Of a stretch of 64,000 nt of DNA, positions 19,505-29,649 are shown one piece after another (positions within the stretch are counted from its first letter, which is position 1; every line of letters begins with the position of its first letter). The notes under the pieces were generated by a model. The model was given only the letters and a program-made list of their open reading frames with translations. It ran no database searches and was not told where the DNA came from. This stretch comes from Candidula unifasciata (Eukaryota; Mollusca; Gastropoda; Stylommatophora; Geomitridae), in contig CAJHNH020006223.1 of NCBI GenBank assembly GCA_905116865.2, forward strand, positions 890,680 through 954,679. The letters are read 5' to 3'. Made by a program: the position numbers and the translations under genes.

Positions 19505-19905
19505 AACCTAGACAAGGTAGTGAGCACACTTTAGATCTTTTCTCCAGGCCATCCCGGCGTAGTGGGTAATGAACAGACAGACAGATTGGCTGGATCTGCA
19601 CCACTGGGTGTTGAATTGATACATGACAAGGCAGATATGGTCAAAGCCCTTTGGGAACAAGCAACGGAATCAGTAGAGGAACAAGGTTATTATGGCCTGG
19701 AGAGAATGAGGCACCTGGATGTAACCAGAGTGTCTGGCTGGCTCACTAAACTCAGAGGAAAGGCAAGATGGACAAATAACCAGGTTGTGACCGGTACTAT
19801 CAGTATTGGAACTCTGCGCTGGCTGCTGAAGATGAGGACGGAGCACGTATGGGAATGTCCCGAGTGCTGTGATGTCAATTCTTGACTCAACTTAACCCAG
19901 ACAAA
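19505..19905 (+). pseudogene. RNH-A element, RNase H end and C-terminal tail
   Basis: Begins in the last RNase H block (IFSPGHPGVVGNEQTDRLAG, keeping the His and the final Asp). It continues through a roughly 85-residue tail, SGWLTKLRGKARWTNNQVVT, TLRWLLKMRTE and WECPECCDVNS, to a stop at 19883-19885. The Cys pair in WECPECC is shared by all RNH-A copies. The first three catalytic blocks are missing, so it is 5'-truncated as expected for incomplete reverse transcription. Confidence 0.85.
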
Positions 19906-20040
19906 CTAAAATGAAGTGTTTTGTAGAAAAGACAGGAAAAACCGAAACAAGCCATAATAAGCCAACTCTTTATCGTAAGCCAATTCAATTTCAAATAAGC
20001 CAAATTTTGTTAATTTTTTCTTTCTCTTTCCAAGGACCAT

Positions 20041-20110
20041 TTACAACAATGAAATACGACCCATTCTTCTGTAGGCCCACATTTCCAAAGACTCCATTCG
20101 GGTTTTTATC
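20041..20110 (-). pseudogene. LINE-3-like fragment
   Basis: The minus strand reads ESLEMWAYRRMGRIS, the conserved LEAAEMWxYRRMxRI block found at 54.2 kb. It lies about 15 bp from the 27-bp minisatellite. Confidence 0.6.
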
Positions 20111-20121
20111 GTTTGTACACT

Positions 20122-20390
20122 TCCAGGTTTCTGCACAAGATAGCTTCCGGGCTTCTGCACAACAAGATAGCTTCCAGGTTTCTGCACAACAAGATAGCTT
20201 CCAGGCTTCTGCACAACAAGATAGCTTCCAGGTTTCTGCACAACAAGATAGCTTCCAGGTTTCTGCACAACAAGATAGCTTCCAGGTTTCGGCACAACAA
20301 GATAGCTTGACGGTTTCTGCACAACAAGATAGCTTGACGGTTTCTGCACAACAAGATAGCTTCCAGGTTTCTGCACAACAAGATAGCGTT
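20122..20390. repeat. 27-bp minisatellite
   Basis: About ten copies of a 27-bp unit containing TTTCTGCACAACAAGATAGC. The period is a multiple of three and the unit lacks stops in several frames, so long frames appear on both strands (for example repeats of QVSAQQDSF). I see no evidence that these are translated. Confidence 0.92.
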
Positions 20391-20444
20391 GAGAATACGT
20401 AACATTTAATAGTTCTCATATAAATGTACTGCATATCTCTCTTG

Positions 20445-20686
20445 TTTGCGTCTGTGGCTTTGGCCTTGAAACCGCGCTTTGTAATGCCGATGTGCCAGCT
20501 TCAATCCCAGCTGCAAGCGATTTGACAGCAGATCGTCTTGCGTTGCTTTCGACCGTGGTACAGAGAGCCTACCATTGAGTGGCAGTAACAAATTAGTGAA
20601 CTTAAATTTGCCTTGAGAAACCACAACAGCCACACACAAATTATGGGGTTGGTTCTGCAACATCCTGTAAATAGATACACAACTAA
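20445..20686 (+). mobile_element. SINE-B, near complete
   Basis: Head GTCTGTGGCTTTGGCCTTGA, box B-like GCTTCAATCCCAGC, then GGGGTTGGTTCTGCAACATC and a T-rich end. Confidence 0.85.
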
Positions 20687-20763
20687 GTTTTTTTTTTTAA
20701 ATCTCTCTCTTAGATGGCATTAATAGGTAAGTTGGTCATTTGCTGTAAAAACAAAATCTTGAT

Positions 20764-21355
20764 GTTCAACCAGCATCCCCGAAGGGGGAGCTTTAGGTTA
20801 TAATTGTGACTAAGTTATGTGCGCTGTATAAAATGGCTTAGCATCGCACGCCACAAAAAACCCTGAAAAGGACTCCAGAAGTACTGATGCGATCAACATC
20901 ATGGCACGTAAATGGTAACCCATAAGTGCTCCGTTTTTCTTCTAACTCAAGTCTGAGTCCGAAGAGACTCAGCACAGTGCACAGGCTCTGTAGCACCGGT
21001 GAGGATCCTGAAATATTTTTTGGGTACATTTTAACTCCAAATTTTGCCCGTGCCGCTAGGCGACTCTTTTCGATTTCCAACTGCCAATTGATTTTTTACG
21101 CGCGCTAAGTGCACACGGGCGTCCAATCTCACTACCTAGAGACAAGAAGGAATTACTAGAAGTCCAAGTCCACGTGAAAAAATCCCAGCCCTTACCGGGG
21201 TTTGAACTCGGAACCTGTAGCACTCGAGGCGGACACCATGCCTCGAGACCATGCAGCTCCCTCTGATCAAAGGAGAGATACCTAAATACTGTCCCGACCA
21301 GCGAGGAAGTCGTCTACTGGTGAGCCAGTGGGCGAATCGGTCACCGGTGATGTGT
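20764..21355 (+). mobile_element. Element H, split by SINE-D
   Basis: Left half 20764-20892 (CAACCAGCATCCCCGAAGG to CCCTGAAAAGGACTCC) and right half 21275-21355 (ACTGTCCCGACCAGCGAGG to CGGTCACCGG). Together they match the continuous copy at 1243-1466. Confidence 0.65.
20893..21255 (-). mobile_element. SINE-D, complete, inserted in element H
   Basis: Minus strand: head TGGTCTCGAGGCATGGTGTC ending at 21255, box B GAGTTCAAACCCCGG near 21195-21209, through GGATCCTCACCGGTGCTACA to GTGCCATGATGTTGATC at 20893. Target duplication not resolved. Confidence 0.85.
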
Positions 21356-21439
21356 GCATCTTGTTTAAAATATTCTTACCCATTCATTTTACCCTTTGTC
21401 ATGGTGTGTTCCTTAGTCTATCGGAGGGGAAGATTTGCA

Positions 21440-21595
21440 TTTCCCATTAGAGGAAAGGCAAGACGTACATATAACCGGATTGAGATAGGTACCATCAGTA
21501 TTGGAACTTTGCCCTGGCTGCAATAGGTAAGGACGGAGCACGCATGGGAACTCCCCGAGTGCTGCGATGTCAGTTCTTGACTCACCTCAACTCCC
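21440..21595 (+). pseudogene. RNH-A tail fragment
   Basis: RGKARRTYNRIEIGTISIG, then TLPWLQ, stop, VRTEHAWELPECCDVSS and a stop. It is the extreme C-terminal tail and 3' end of RNH-A, joined directly to SINE-C. Confidence 0.75.
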
Positions 21596-21599
21596 TTGG

Positions 21600-21845
21600 T
21601 CAGTCAAGTCGAGAGGATCGGCTTGATTGCACCAGGTTTGTATCCCGTATGGCTCGGTCTCTTTCCGCAGAACGGCTAACCACCTCCCGAAAGCGTCACA
21701 CAGAGCACGAACTCCGTCGCTGCGGCGACGATCCCTAGAGATCTCCGTGAAAATTGCACTCGTGAACTGAACGGGGCAGCCGTGAAACGAACCCAGGACC
21801 TTCAGAGCGCGAGGCGAACGGCTCGACCACTTCGTCACGGAGCAC
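21600..21845 (-). mobile_element. SINE-C, complete
   Basis: Minus strand from GCTCCGTGACGAAGTGGTCG (near 21842), box B GGGTTCGTTTC, through GCGACGGAGTTCGTGCTC and CGTTCTGCGGAAAGAGACCG to GATCCTCTCGACTTGACT. Confidence 0.88.
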
Positions 21846-22160
21846 TGATAGAGTTTACCTAACCTGGCTCCCAGCGAACGAAACTATCACGGCAAATGAT
21901 TGGACAATTCCCATAGGGTGTTAGTTTAAATGTTGGAGGAAACATGATTTTTCAAGCTTTCATTCTTTCGTCCCTTTTCTATTTTTGCCTGCAGAGGGAG
22001 ATAAGACCGGCTTTGCGTTGTTTCTTTGGCATTAACAGAGTTTAGATTTTTCGTTGGGCGGGCAATGGCGTCTTGGAGATAACGGCCGGTTCCTTATCTC
22101 GAGAAAATACGGCGAGACGAAAGCTGTGGATATCTATGTCATGAGGAATCGGTCCTTTTC

Positions 22161-22274
22161 TTTTTGTTCACCCTATCTCAGGTTCTCCAAGATTTCATGG
22201 GGAGGTTCCGGGAAAGGCCAGTAATTTAAGGGTGTTAGGGTGTGAAATAAACACTGACTAACAGTAACCTTAAC

Positions 22275-22314
<40 letters not shown>

Positions 22315-22383
22315 TATAATATTTGACTTTTCCGGGAACTCCCCTACTGAATTTCGGAGTCCCTGAGATGGGGTGAACAAAAA
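22161..22383. mobile_element. Foldback MITE containing a 38-base C-run
   Basis: Arms of about 58 bp at 22161-22219 and 22325-22383 are imperfect inverted repeats (outer bases TTTTTGTTCACCC). The centre has an uninterrupted C-run at 22276-22313. Superfamily unknown; no clear target duplication. Upstream 21846-22160 is unassigned. Confidence 0.75.
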
Positions 22384-22388
22384 CAAAG

Positions 22389-22592
22389 AAGGGTGATGTG
22401 GTCAGCATCACGCCGACCGCCTTTACTTAACAGGACTGCACCTGGTACTGACTCAAGGCTGGGTCGACCTGGGAGCCAAGGTCATTTTTGAAAAATTTTT
22501 TGAAAAAAAGTCGGACTCCGCTAGGTAGCACACCCACGACCTTGCAATCCTTAGGCGAGCGTCTAGCCGATACGCCACAGCGACTCATATAC
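22389..22592 (-). mobile_element. SINE-A, 3'-truncated
   Basis: The minus strand keeps the head (box B as GGGTGTGC-type, degraded), GTCCGACTTTTTTTCAA and GGTCGACCCAGCC. It ends at the MITE border, where the tail is lost. Confidence 0.85.
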
Positions 22593-22624
22593 CCCAACTA
22601 AGCCTTTCTAAAATTATAATCCCC

Positions 22625-22960
22625 TCCATTTGACTTAAATTGCTGCCTTAACAATCAAATTGCTTCCCTTTAAGAATTAAATTGCTCTGCTTTAACAATC
22701 AAATTGCTTCCCTTTAACAAACAAATTGCTTCCCTTTAACAATCAAATTGCTTCCCTTTAACAATTTAATTGCTTCCCTTTTACAATCAAATTGCTTCCC
22801 TTTAACAATAAAATTGCTTCCCTTTAAAAATCAAATTGCTTCCCTTTAACAATCAAATTGCTTCCCTTTAACAAAAACATTGCTTCCCTTCAACAATCAA
22901 AATGCTTCCCTTTAACAATCAAATTGCTCCCCTTTAACAATTAAATTGCTCCCAACAGTC
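22625..22960. repeat. 22-bp minisatellite
   Basis: About 15 copies of AACAATCAAATTGCTTCCCT plus TT, with point variants. Confidence 0.92.
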
Positions 22961-22964
22961 AAAC

Positions 22965-22995
22965 TGCGTGGGCCCCACGTTGGGAAACACTGCGC
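22965..22995. mobile_element. hAT-like terminal sequence next to the array
   Basis: GTGGGCCCCACGTTGGGAAA followed by CACTG resembles hAT-family ends (inverse CAGTGTTTCCCAACGTGG). The other end was not found, so the 22-bp array may lie inside a decayed hAT MITE. Confidence 0.4.
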
Positions 22996-23165
22996 GGTAG
23001 AGAGGCATTTGATTCTCAGCCAGATTTGATGGCGAATGTAACCAGCAAGACACGCACGCGTGAAGTCTTCCACGTGTATTTAATAAGGCTTCTTCTCAGA
23101 CGCTCATCTTTCAACTTGTCTGCGATCTTTTTCGTGGAGGTCGCGCTGAAGTAGCAGCTAAACAC

Positions 23166-23315
23166 TGGGCGTTGGTTTCGACAGTAGTACCGAGAGCTGA
23201 CCGTTGAGTTTGCAGTGGCAAACTACAGATTGTCAATATTGCAAAGAGAAACCACAACAGTCAAAAAATGCTGGGGTTGGGTTTGCAATGTCCTGTCAAA
23301 GGTTACGCAACTAAC
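23166..23315 (+). mobile_element. SINE-B, head-less
   Basis: GGGCGTTGGTTTCGACAGTA through GGCAAACTACAGATTG and GCTGGGGTTGGGTTTGCAAT to GGTTACGCAACTAAC. Confidence 0.8.
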
Positions 23316-23758
23316 TTTTTTTATATGGCTGTAAGGTTGAACTAGGGTTCGCAGCCTTTTTGCCTTTTTGATTCTCATCCTTGAGATATTAATCCTACTG
23401 ATTGCAATCCTAGAGGGGGGAAACATGTCTCAGGTCATCTGCCAAGTAAACATTTGAACAGTTTGAACCTTGAGTCTGCAATAGTTGTCGTTAGAACGGT
23501 ACACATCCGCATCTTGTTTTCTTGGACAATACTGGCGGGTTTATTCATTTTTTTTTTTTTTGCGCTGTGAATATGAGCTTGTCAACTTGAATGCGTAAAC
23601 ACGCAACGAGAACTTTCCGGGTTCATTCATGCAAGTGGATTTCTCAAAGTAGTGCAAATGGGAAAGCTTGTGTATGTTTGTTTGCGCGTGTGTGTGTTTT
23701 TGCATTTTCCGCATGTACACAAAAGAGCTAGTGAGCTAGAGGATAGAGGGACACATAC
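23316..23758. other. Unassigned sequence
   Basis: No gene or repeat family recognised; T-run near 23550. Confidence 0.5.
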
Positions 23759-23856
<98 letters not shown>

Positions 23857-23878
23857 GGAGAGAGAGAAAGAGAGAGAT
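23759..23878. repeat. (AG)n microsatellite
   Basis: About 120 bp of AG with AAAG interruptions; a CA-rich tract follows at about 23965-24060. Confidence 0.95.
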
Positions 23879-24060
23879 CCGTTTACATTTCCCTTACACA
23901 AGGAAGCAGCTACTCAGCTGTTTTTCTGTTAAATAAGGCGCCAGTCAAAACATTCACATATGCTCACGCACGCACACATATACCTAAACAAACACGCAAA
24001 TACCCCCACACACAACCGCGCACTTACCACACACGCACACGCTTACACACACGACACACA

Positions 24061-24480
24061 TAGCGCCGCCACAACTCAGGATACTTAATAATACCGCGAC
24101 TTTCAAGCCAAGATGGCGATAGCTTGCAGGCTTGTTCACCACTCTTTCCCCGTCGCTTTTTAAAACAATACAGTTTTTGTTTGTTTGTTTGTTAACAAAA
24201 CAAAAATTTGAAGAAGAAAAAAAAATTATCCTAATGGACAAGGATGCAGCTCATTTCTAATTTCCAGGCGTTTCGAATTCGTTGAGCTTACGGCTCTGAA
24301 CTGTTCTACTGTCTCTCGTGTGATCTGTGAGTGTACTGCTGTTGACTACGAGTGCAAGTCAGTAGCTGTGGGTTATCTGTCATGCTGGATCACTTCTGGC
24401 GACCTAGTTCGGTGGTTGTTTGTGCACTTGACAAGGCAACAACAATAAAGTCTAGAAACCTTTTTTTAGCTGATTTTTGG
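24061..24480. other. Unassigned sequence
   Basis: No gene recognised. A GTTT repeat is near 24176-24193. Confidence 0.5.
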
Positions 24481-24499
24481 ACATTTATTGAAAGTGAAT

Positions 24500-25545
24500 A
24501 TAAAAAAAAAAAAAAAAGATATAAAACCGAACGAAAAGTACATCAAACGCATTGAATGTGAAGAGCTAAATGTGTACACACAGAATTCCAAAGAAATTGG
24601 ACTTAAAAGTTTAACAAAATGGGGAAGCAGAAAAACGTGCACGAAACAACACAAATAACGTAACGTTTCGGCCGGGCAGCCCGTGTCAAACTACACAAAA
24701 ATAACACAAAATAGCGGAGAGTATACAGATCTCTAAGGGGTGACGTGAGCAACGTTTTTAAAAAAAAAATTTGATGTGGAATAAATGAAATAAAATGAAA
24801 TTTAACGATGGCTAAAAACATATAGTCGCAAAAAAACAAAGTAATATTTTTAATATATAATATAGTGGGAATAAAAGAAATACAAATGTTAATGACACAT
24901 AAATGATATTGACAAGAGATACAATAAAGTAATAATATGAAATAATATAATAATAATAAAAAAAGAATTAACATTTAAAATGTGAAAAGAGTAAAACTGT
25001 TTAGATAAAGGTATGTTGGATATTGATACCACCTGGACTAAGTACGCCAAGGCTGAGGATAAGGCGATTTTCCAAAGCGAGGCTCGTAATATGATCGCCG
25101 GAGCAAGGTTTTAATGCTGTGACAGATATATCATCTTTACCTCTGTTGTCAGAGCTGAAAAAATGGAGAGGGATTGGTTTGTGTCTTCTTGTCAATATCG
25201 GAGAAGTGTTTCCGGAAACGATCAGCTAGCTTCCTGCCAGTTTCCCCAATGTATGCCTTGCTGCATCGTTTGCAAATTTTTGCATAAAGTTACGTTGCGG
25301 GATTCGCAAATAAAATGTTCCCTAATTTGGAGAGAACCATTAGGGAAACTGACCGAAGAAGTCTGGACAACGAAAGGACATGTCTTGCACGTTCTGCGGG
25401 AGCATTCAGTAGTACCGAAAGGAAGTGCTGTGAGGTTCGGTGGGAGTCGGCTTCTGACAAGTATGTCTTTAAGGTTGCGGTTTCGTCTATAAACTAATCT
25501 TGGCTTCTCACTAAATATCCCGCAGCATATGCAACACATCATGTC
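24500..25545 (-). mobile_element. Penelope-like retroelement, 3' part
   Basis: The minus strand encodes the GIY-YIG endonuclease end of a Penelope-like element (25001-25542). It is followed by AT-rich sequence and a GCCCGGCCGAAACGTTACG motif (inverse near 24661-24680) typical of Penelope-like 3' repeats. The reverse transcriptase lay upstream and is absent. Confidence 0.75.
25001..25542 (-). pseudogene. Penelope-like GIY-YIG endonuclease, frameshifted
   Basis: Three minus-strand segments in different frames form one domain. The first has RRNRNLKDILVRSRLP, then a Cys-rich linker CSRRTCKTCPF and CESRNVTL. The second has ICKRCSKAYIGETGRKLADR, holding the YIG part of GIY-YIG and the following conserved Arg. 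The last has DDISVTALKP, ALENRLILSLGVLSP and GGIN. At least two frameshifts (about 25270-25285 and 25165-25180) make it non-functional. Family function: endonuclease of telomere-linked or target-nicking Penelope-like retroelements. Confidence 0.85.
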
Positions 25546-25669
25546 CTTTCCTTGTCAAGACTTCTTCGGTCATAAACGTCGACACGAGGCGGCCGTACCC
25601 AGATCAGATGTCCGGCTTATGAGAGATGACGTTAGAGAAAGGGGATCGGCACTAGTACATAGTGTAATG

Positions 25670-26029
25670 TAGTGGCTCTCAATCCTTTTTTTTAGGCGAC
25701 GACCTCTTGAATACATACAAAGCCCCCCCCCCCCCCTTACCCCCCCCCCCCAACAAAAAAAAATTGATTAAAAAAAGAGAACAACAAGAAAAACAACCAA
25801 GCACTTTTAACAAGAACTTAGAGACAAAACATCCAGATAAATCAATGTCAGATAACATAAAAGAAAACCACAATTGTCCTATTAATCATATTTTTATGAA
25901 AAATGTTTAGTTTTATAACTAAACTGAAAACAGATGTAAGTATAACAGATTTTTTTACAAGCATGCACTCAGTTTCAAAATTGCTGGACTCCTTGAAACT
26001 TCTTTGGCTCCTCGGGTTGAAAACCACTG
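25670..26029. mobile_element. hAT-like MITE, 360 bp
   Basis: Ends TAGTGGCTCTCAATCCTTTT and (inverted) CAGTGGTTTTCAACCCGAGG are hAT-type terminal repeats. Candidate 8-bp flanks GTGTAATG and GCATAAAG agree at only 5 of 8 positions. Poly-C tracts at 25723-25751. No coding. Confidence 0.65.
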
Positions 26030-26087
26030 GCATAAAGGAACGGCAAGCGGCTGAGGGTTTAACGGTGTTCATATCATTCGTTTGTTT

Positions 26088-26130
26088 TAGTATCCAGAAG
26101 CCATGAGTTGTTAAGCCTTTGGCTCGGTAT
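26088..26130 (-). mobile_element. SINE-E 3' fragment
   Basis: TATCCAGAAGCCATGAGTTG then GCCTTTGGCTCGGTATTATG matches the SINE-E 3' end. Confidence 0.65.
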
Positions 26131-26139
26131 TATGGTGGA

Positions 26140-26370
26140 TGCCTTTCATCATTGGTAACTCATATATAGGTCTTGGCATGCGCCAGTTGTAGTCTAGATT
26201 TGACCGATGTCAGCCCTAGCTTGTACCTCATTTTTCTTATTGGAATATCTTGCGTGCAACCCAAGACGATTGTCATTCCTTCATTTTAAATCTTTTCAAG
26301 CTTTGTACACTGTGAAGAAGATAGAGGTAATATACCTAAGCCATAATCGATTGCAGGAAGGACCAAATGG
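26140..26370 (-). pseudogene. Non-LTR reverse transcriptase C-terminal remnant
   Basis: The minus strand reads LPAIDYGLGILPLSSSQ, a stop within KLEKI-NEG, GMTIVLGCTQDIPIRKM and LTSVKSRLQLAHAKTY. This is the segment linking reverse transcriptase to RNase H in I-clade-like elements, homologous to 60153-60416 plus the 60430 tandem unit. One in-frame stop. Confidence 0.75.
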
Positions 26371-26484
26371 TTGAAAAATAAGACCAGTAATCTTTGTTCC
26401 ATGTTTGTCGTCACCATCGTCTTCAGTGCCGCTAGGCCACGTTTACACATTTCATATTATTTCACATGTATTATATATGTATAT

Positions 26485-26705
26485 TAAGGTTAGTTGCGTA
26501 TCCTTCACAGGACGTTGCATGACCAACCCCAACAGCCCCTGGTTGTTGTATGGTTTTTCTAGGCAATTTAGGTCCAGTAGTTTGCCATTGCCCCTGGACG
26601 GTCGGCTTTCTTGATACCACTGTCGAAACCAACGCAACGCGCATGGCCCGCAGCTGGGATCCCGGCATTACGAAGCGTTCGCATAGACTTAGCCACAGAG
26701 CCTAC
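26485..26705 (-). mobile_element. SINE-B, near complete
   Basis: Minus strand: head near 26700 (GGCTCTGTGGCTAAGTC), body CCGACCGTCCAGGGGCAATG, GGACCTAAATTGCC and GGGGTTGGTCATGCAACGTC to CGCAACTAACC. A slightly shortened box B (deletion after GGGATCCC). Confidence 0.85.
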
Positions 26706-26769
26706 ATATATGTATATATAAATATATATACATATCTTTCAGCAGATAATAATTGTAATTGTTATCTTC

Positions 26770-27030
26770 TTCGCTTCGTGTTAACAGGCTGTAAACTCCG
26801 GCGGAAACATTCTTGGCCTTCGTCCACCTCTTAAGTCTTAATTCTGAAACCAACACATGCGTTTCACAAATCTAGCTTTTTTTTTTTTTTTGGTATGCAG
26901 ACTCTTGCTTCCTTGCATTTCAGGAAGATGTACTCCGACTTCGAAGGATGCCCCCAGTTTATCGACTTCTACAACATGCTTGCTGGGAAGGCAGTAGGTC
27001 TTCCCCAAAGTGGGGACCCGAAAACCAGAC
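26770..27030 (-). mobile_element. Element F, near complete
   Basis: Minus strand from the GGGTCCCCACTTTGGGGAAG area through GTCGATAAACTGGGGGCATC and GGAAGCAAGAGTCTGC, with an internal A15 insertion at 26878-26892, to ACACGAAGCGAAGAAG at 26770. Confidence 0.75.
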
Positions 27031-27194
27031 GGGGACTTTGTTAGTATTATGCTCTTCTGCTAGGATTATGTCCTTTGAGTCCACTTTCCCGTTTAGCCTA
27101 GAAAATATAAATGACGGCGGGGTAGGGGTAGGAGTAGTTTTCTCAATGTAGGTATCGAAGAAAAAACAGAATCTTTAACAGAAAACATGGCATA

Positions 27195-27600
27195 ACCCTT
27201 GACCCATAAGGGTCGTGAAGATGTATTGATGGAAGCCCTAGCGCATAAAACCCGCCATATTTCTGTGTCTTTCGCTTGATGAACAAGTTTTTGATAATTC
27301 AATTCTGTCGATTTCTTGATGTTATCATTCCAGTTCCTTCTTTGCCCTCCTTTTCTTCGATTACACCACCACCCCTTTCCCCTTAATGTTCCTTAAAGCA
27401 CAGTCTTTGCAATCAAATCATGTCTCATCACGTGCCCGAACCAAGCTACCTTGCGACGTTTCAACACTGCCAAGAGAGGCTTCTCTCTAATTCTGTATAA
27501 GCTGTTCGGTGTTTTCTTAACGGTTATTCCTGTATAAGCTTGCTGTGTTGAAGTATCTATCACTGTATCAGAGCAGACTGCATGACTGGAGCCCAAGGAG
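27195..27600 (-). pseudogene. LINE-5-like polymerase C-terminus
   Basis: The minus strand reads LAVLKRRKVAWFGHVMRHD, DLIAKTVLQGT-like sequence, an RRRGKGR area and NYQKLVHQAKDTEIWR. The WFGHVMRxD and final W-region motifs mark the end of CR1/jockey-like non-LTR polymerases. Frameshifts separate the blocks. Confidence 0.75.
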
Positions 27601-28127
27601 AGTCACTGCAGTGATAAGTACACGTTCCGAGATAGTGCATGTTTTTACTAGTGCCCATCAGTGTGGGACAAAGAATAGTAGCACTGCAAATTTCCGTGCA
27701 GATCATAAGAGGTTACTAATTGTGTTAGTTGTTTTTGGAGACTGATATTGAACGTAGAAATTGGTTGCCGATGTATTTCAATATTCCGATTTTGGGTCGG
27801 TGGCTTAGGGGTTTTGGACTCAGTTTTACAATCCCGACATACTGGCTTTCGAAGTCAGTTGCAGGCGATTTGGTAGCAGATCTTTCGGTCTGGGCGACCG
27901 TTTAAACGTCTTGTCATTGATACAACAGTCCGCTGAGCATAATGTACTACTAAAAAGGAATACAAGAAATCATAACTGTGACGTTCAAATTCCTTGACAT
28001 TTATTGAAAGAAAGTGTTCAGATTCCACAGTAGAATACCTTAGGATTCAGCCCAATCATTTGACACTCTGGGTCCCCGATAGTTTATAAGAGTGACTCTC
28101 ATGACTAGTATTTTTTTTTTCTCCCGG
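27601..28127. other. Unassigned; possible SINE-B-like head
   Basis: GGGTCGGTGGCTTAGGGGTT near 27793 followed by GCAGGCGATTTGGTAGCAGA resembles a diverged SINE-B head. A similar block is at 29690-29815. No gene. Confidence 0.35.
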
Positions 28128-28378
28128 GGGGTTTCCGTGGCGAAGTAGTCAAACCGTTAACCTCGCTGTATGAATGTCATGAGTTCGTTTTACAGCTGTG
28201 TCCTTCGATACTCTAGGGCAGATTTTACAGAGACCCACAGTGATCGTCGCTAAAGATACGGAGTTCGTGCTTTATGCGACACTCTCGGTAGATGGCTAGC
28301 CGTTCTGCGGAGAGAGACGGCGCCATATGGGATAAAACCTGCTGCAGCGCAGACGATCGTCTCGAATCTACCTGTAAC
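28128..28378 (+). mobile_element. SINE-C, complete
   Basis: GGTTTCCGTGGCGAAGTAGTC, then GAGTTCGTTTTACAGC, ACGGAGTTCGTGCTTTATGC, GGCTAGCCGTTCTGCGG and GACGATCGTCTCGAATCT. Confidence 0.88.
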
Positions 28379-28689
28379 CATAAATCTTCGTTTCTACTTT
28401 TTCCTTTTTTCAGTAATTATCCCTTTATGTATTTTTCATTTTGATTTATGTTTTTTCTTTAAGGTTAAAACTGACAGGTGTCACTCGACACACTCCAGAC
28501 TGGAAATAAGCTTCGTGCAAGCGACACATACCAGAGTGGAACCATTCTAAGTGCAATGATGTTTCAGCTGTCTTGACGTCATGCTGTGCAACTTGCAATT
28601 TGCCGCCATATCAGCGAGTATATTCCTGCTTGCTTCACACGGTACACTATTCCATTTATTGTACTTTTTACCTTATTGGTTGTTCTTAT

Positions 28690-29185
28690 TCATACTTACA
28701 TGTTGTTAATATGATTTATTATTACTTGTTTGTTGTTCTTATTTTTGCTTACTTGTTTGTTATTCTCCTTCATCCTTATTTGTTTGTTTTTCTTATTCAT
28801 CCCTACTTGTTTGTTATTCCTCCTTACTTGTTTGTTGTTCTTGTTCCTCCTTACTTGTTTATTATTCTTATTCATCCTTAAGAGTTTATTATTCTCCTTC
28901 GTCCTTACTTGTTTTTATTCTCCTTCATCCTTACTTGTTTGTTATTCTCATTCATCGTGACTGGTTTGTTACTCTCCTTCATCCTCATTTGTTGTAATTC
29001 TCATTATCCTGACTTGTTTGTTATTCACGTTGGTCCGTACTTGTTTGTCTTCCTATTCATCCTTACTGGTGTCTTATTCTCATTCATCCTTACTTGTTTT
29101 TTTTATTCTCATTTACCGTTACTTGTTTGTTTTTCTCATTGATCCAAACTTGTTTTTATTTTCATTCATCCTGACTTGTTATTGT
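28690..29185. repeat. 27-bp minisatellite
   Basis: About 18 variable copies of TTACTTGTTTGTTATTCTCA plus TTCATCC. T-rich with a period divisible by three, so it gives hydrophobic Leu/Phe-rich frames that look like membrane proteins but track the repeat. The preceding 28379-28689 is unassigned. Confidence 0.92.
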
Positions 29186-29296
29186 CATTCATTCTTCTTC
29201 CTTAAAACCCTATCTCTGCCTACTTCACACATTTTCTCACCACTTGGCTAACTCGCCACATATCCTTTATATTACCAACATTCTGAAAAGTTTTTA

Positions 29297-29556
29297 GGAC
29301 CCCTTTCCACGCCTTCAAGCTTTTAGGCATATAGGGCTGGACCTATATTTTATAGATCAAGCGGCACATGGGTGGTGATGTGGTCAGCATTACTCCAGCG
29401 GCCTTAACTTCCCAGGGCTTTACCTTGTACCCATTCAAGGCTGGGTCGACCTGAGAGCCAAAGTAATTTTTGAAAAAAAGTTTAGCTCCGCCAGGACCCA
29501 AACCCACGATCTCACGATCTGCGGGCGAGCATCTAGCCGCTAGAACACAGCGGCTC
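29297..29556 (-). mobile_element. SINE-A, complete
   Basis: Minus strand from the tRNA-like head near 29556 (GCCGCTGTGTTCTAGCGGCT), box B as GGGTTTGGGTC, GGTCGACCCAGCC and GACCACATCACCACC, to the AAAGGGGTCC end. Confidence 0.9.
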
Positions 29557-29649
29557 GCATGAAAACTTATGCGGGGGCCCTGTTTAGGGTAGGGTTTTAT
29601 TTTCGGGGAAAACTCTAGAAACTGTTATATTAATTCGTTAAGTTTCTGA

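Noticed and set aside
20106..20434. Cys-rich and Gln/Ser-rich repeat proteins on both strands (LSCCAETWK, QVSAQQDSF)
   Set aside because: The period is 27 bp, so any stop-free unit gives long frames on both strands. No start context, signal peptide or splice support.
28573..29251. Leu/Phe-rich multi-pass membrane protein
   Set aside because: Three overlapping frames all follow the 27-bp T-rich minisatellite; hydrophobicity comes from the repeat composition.
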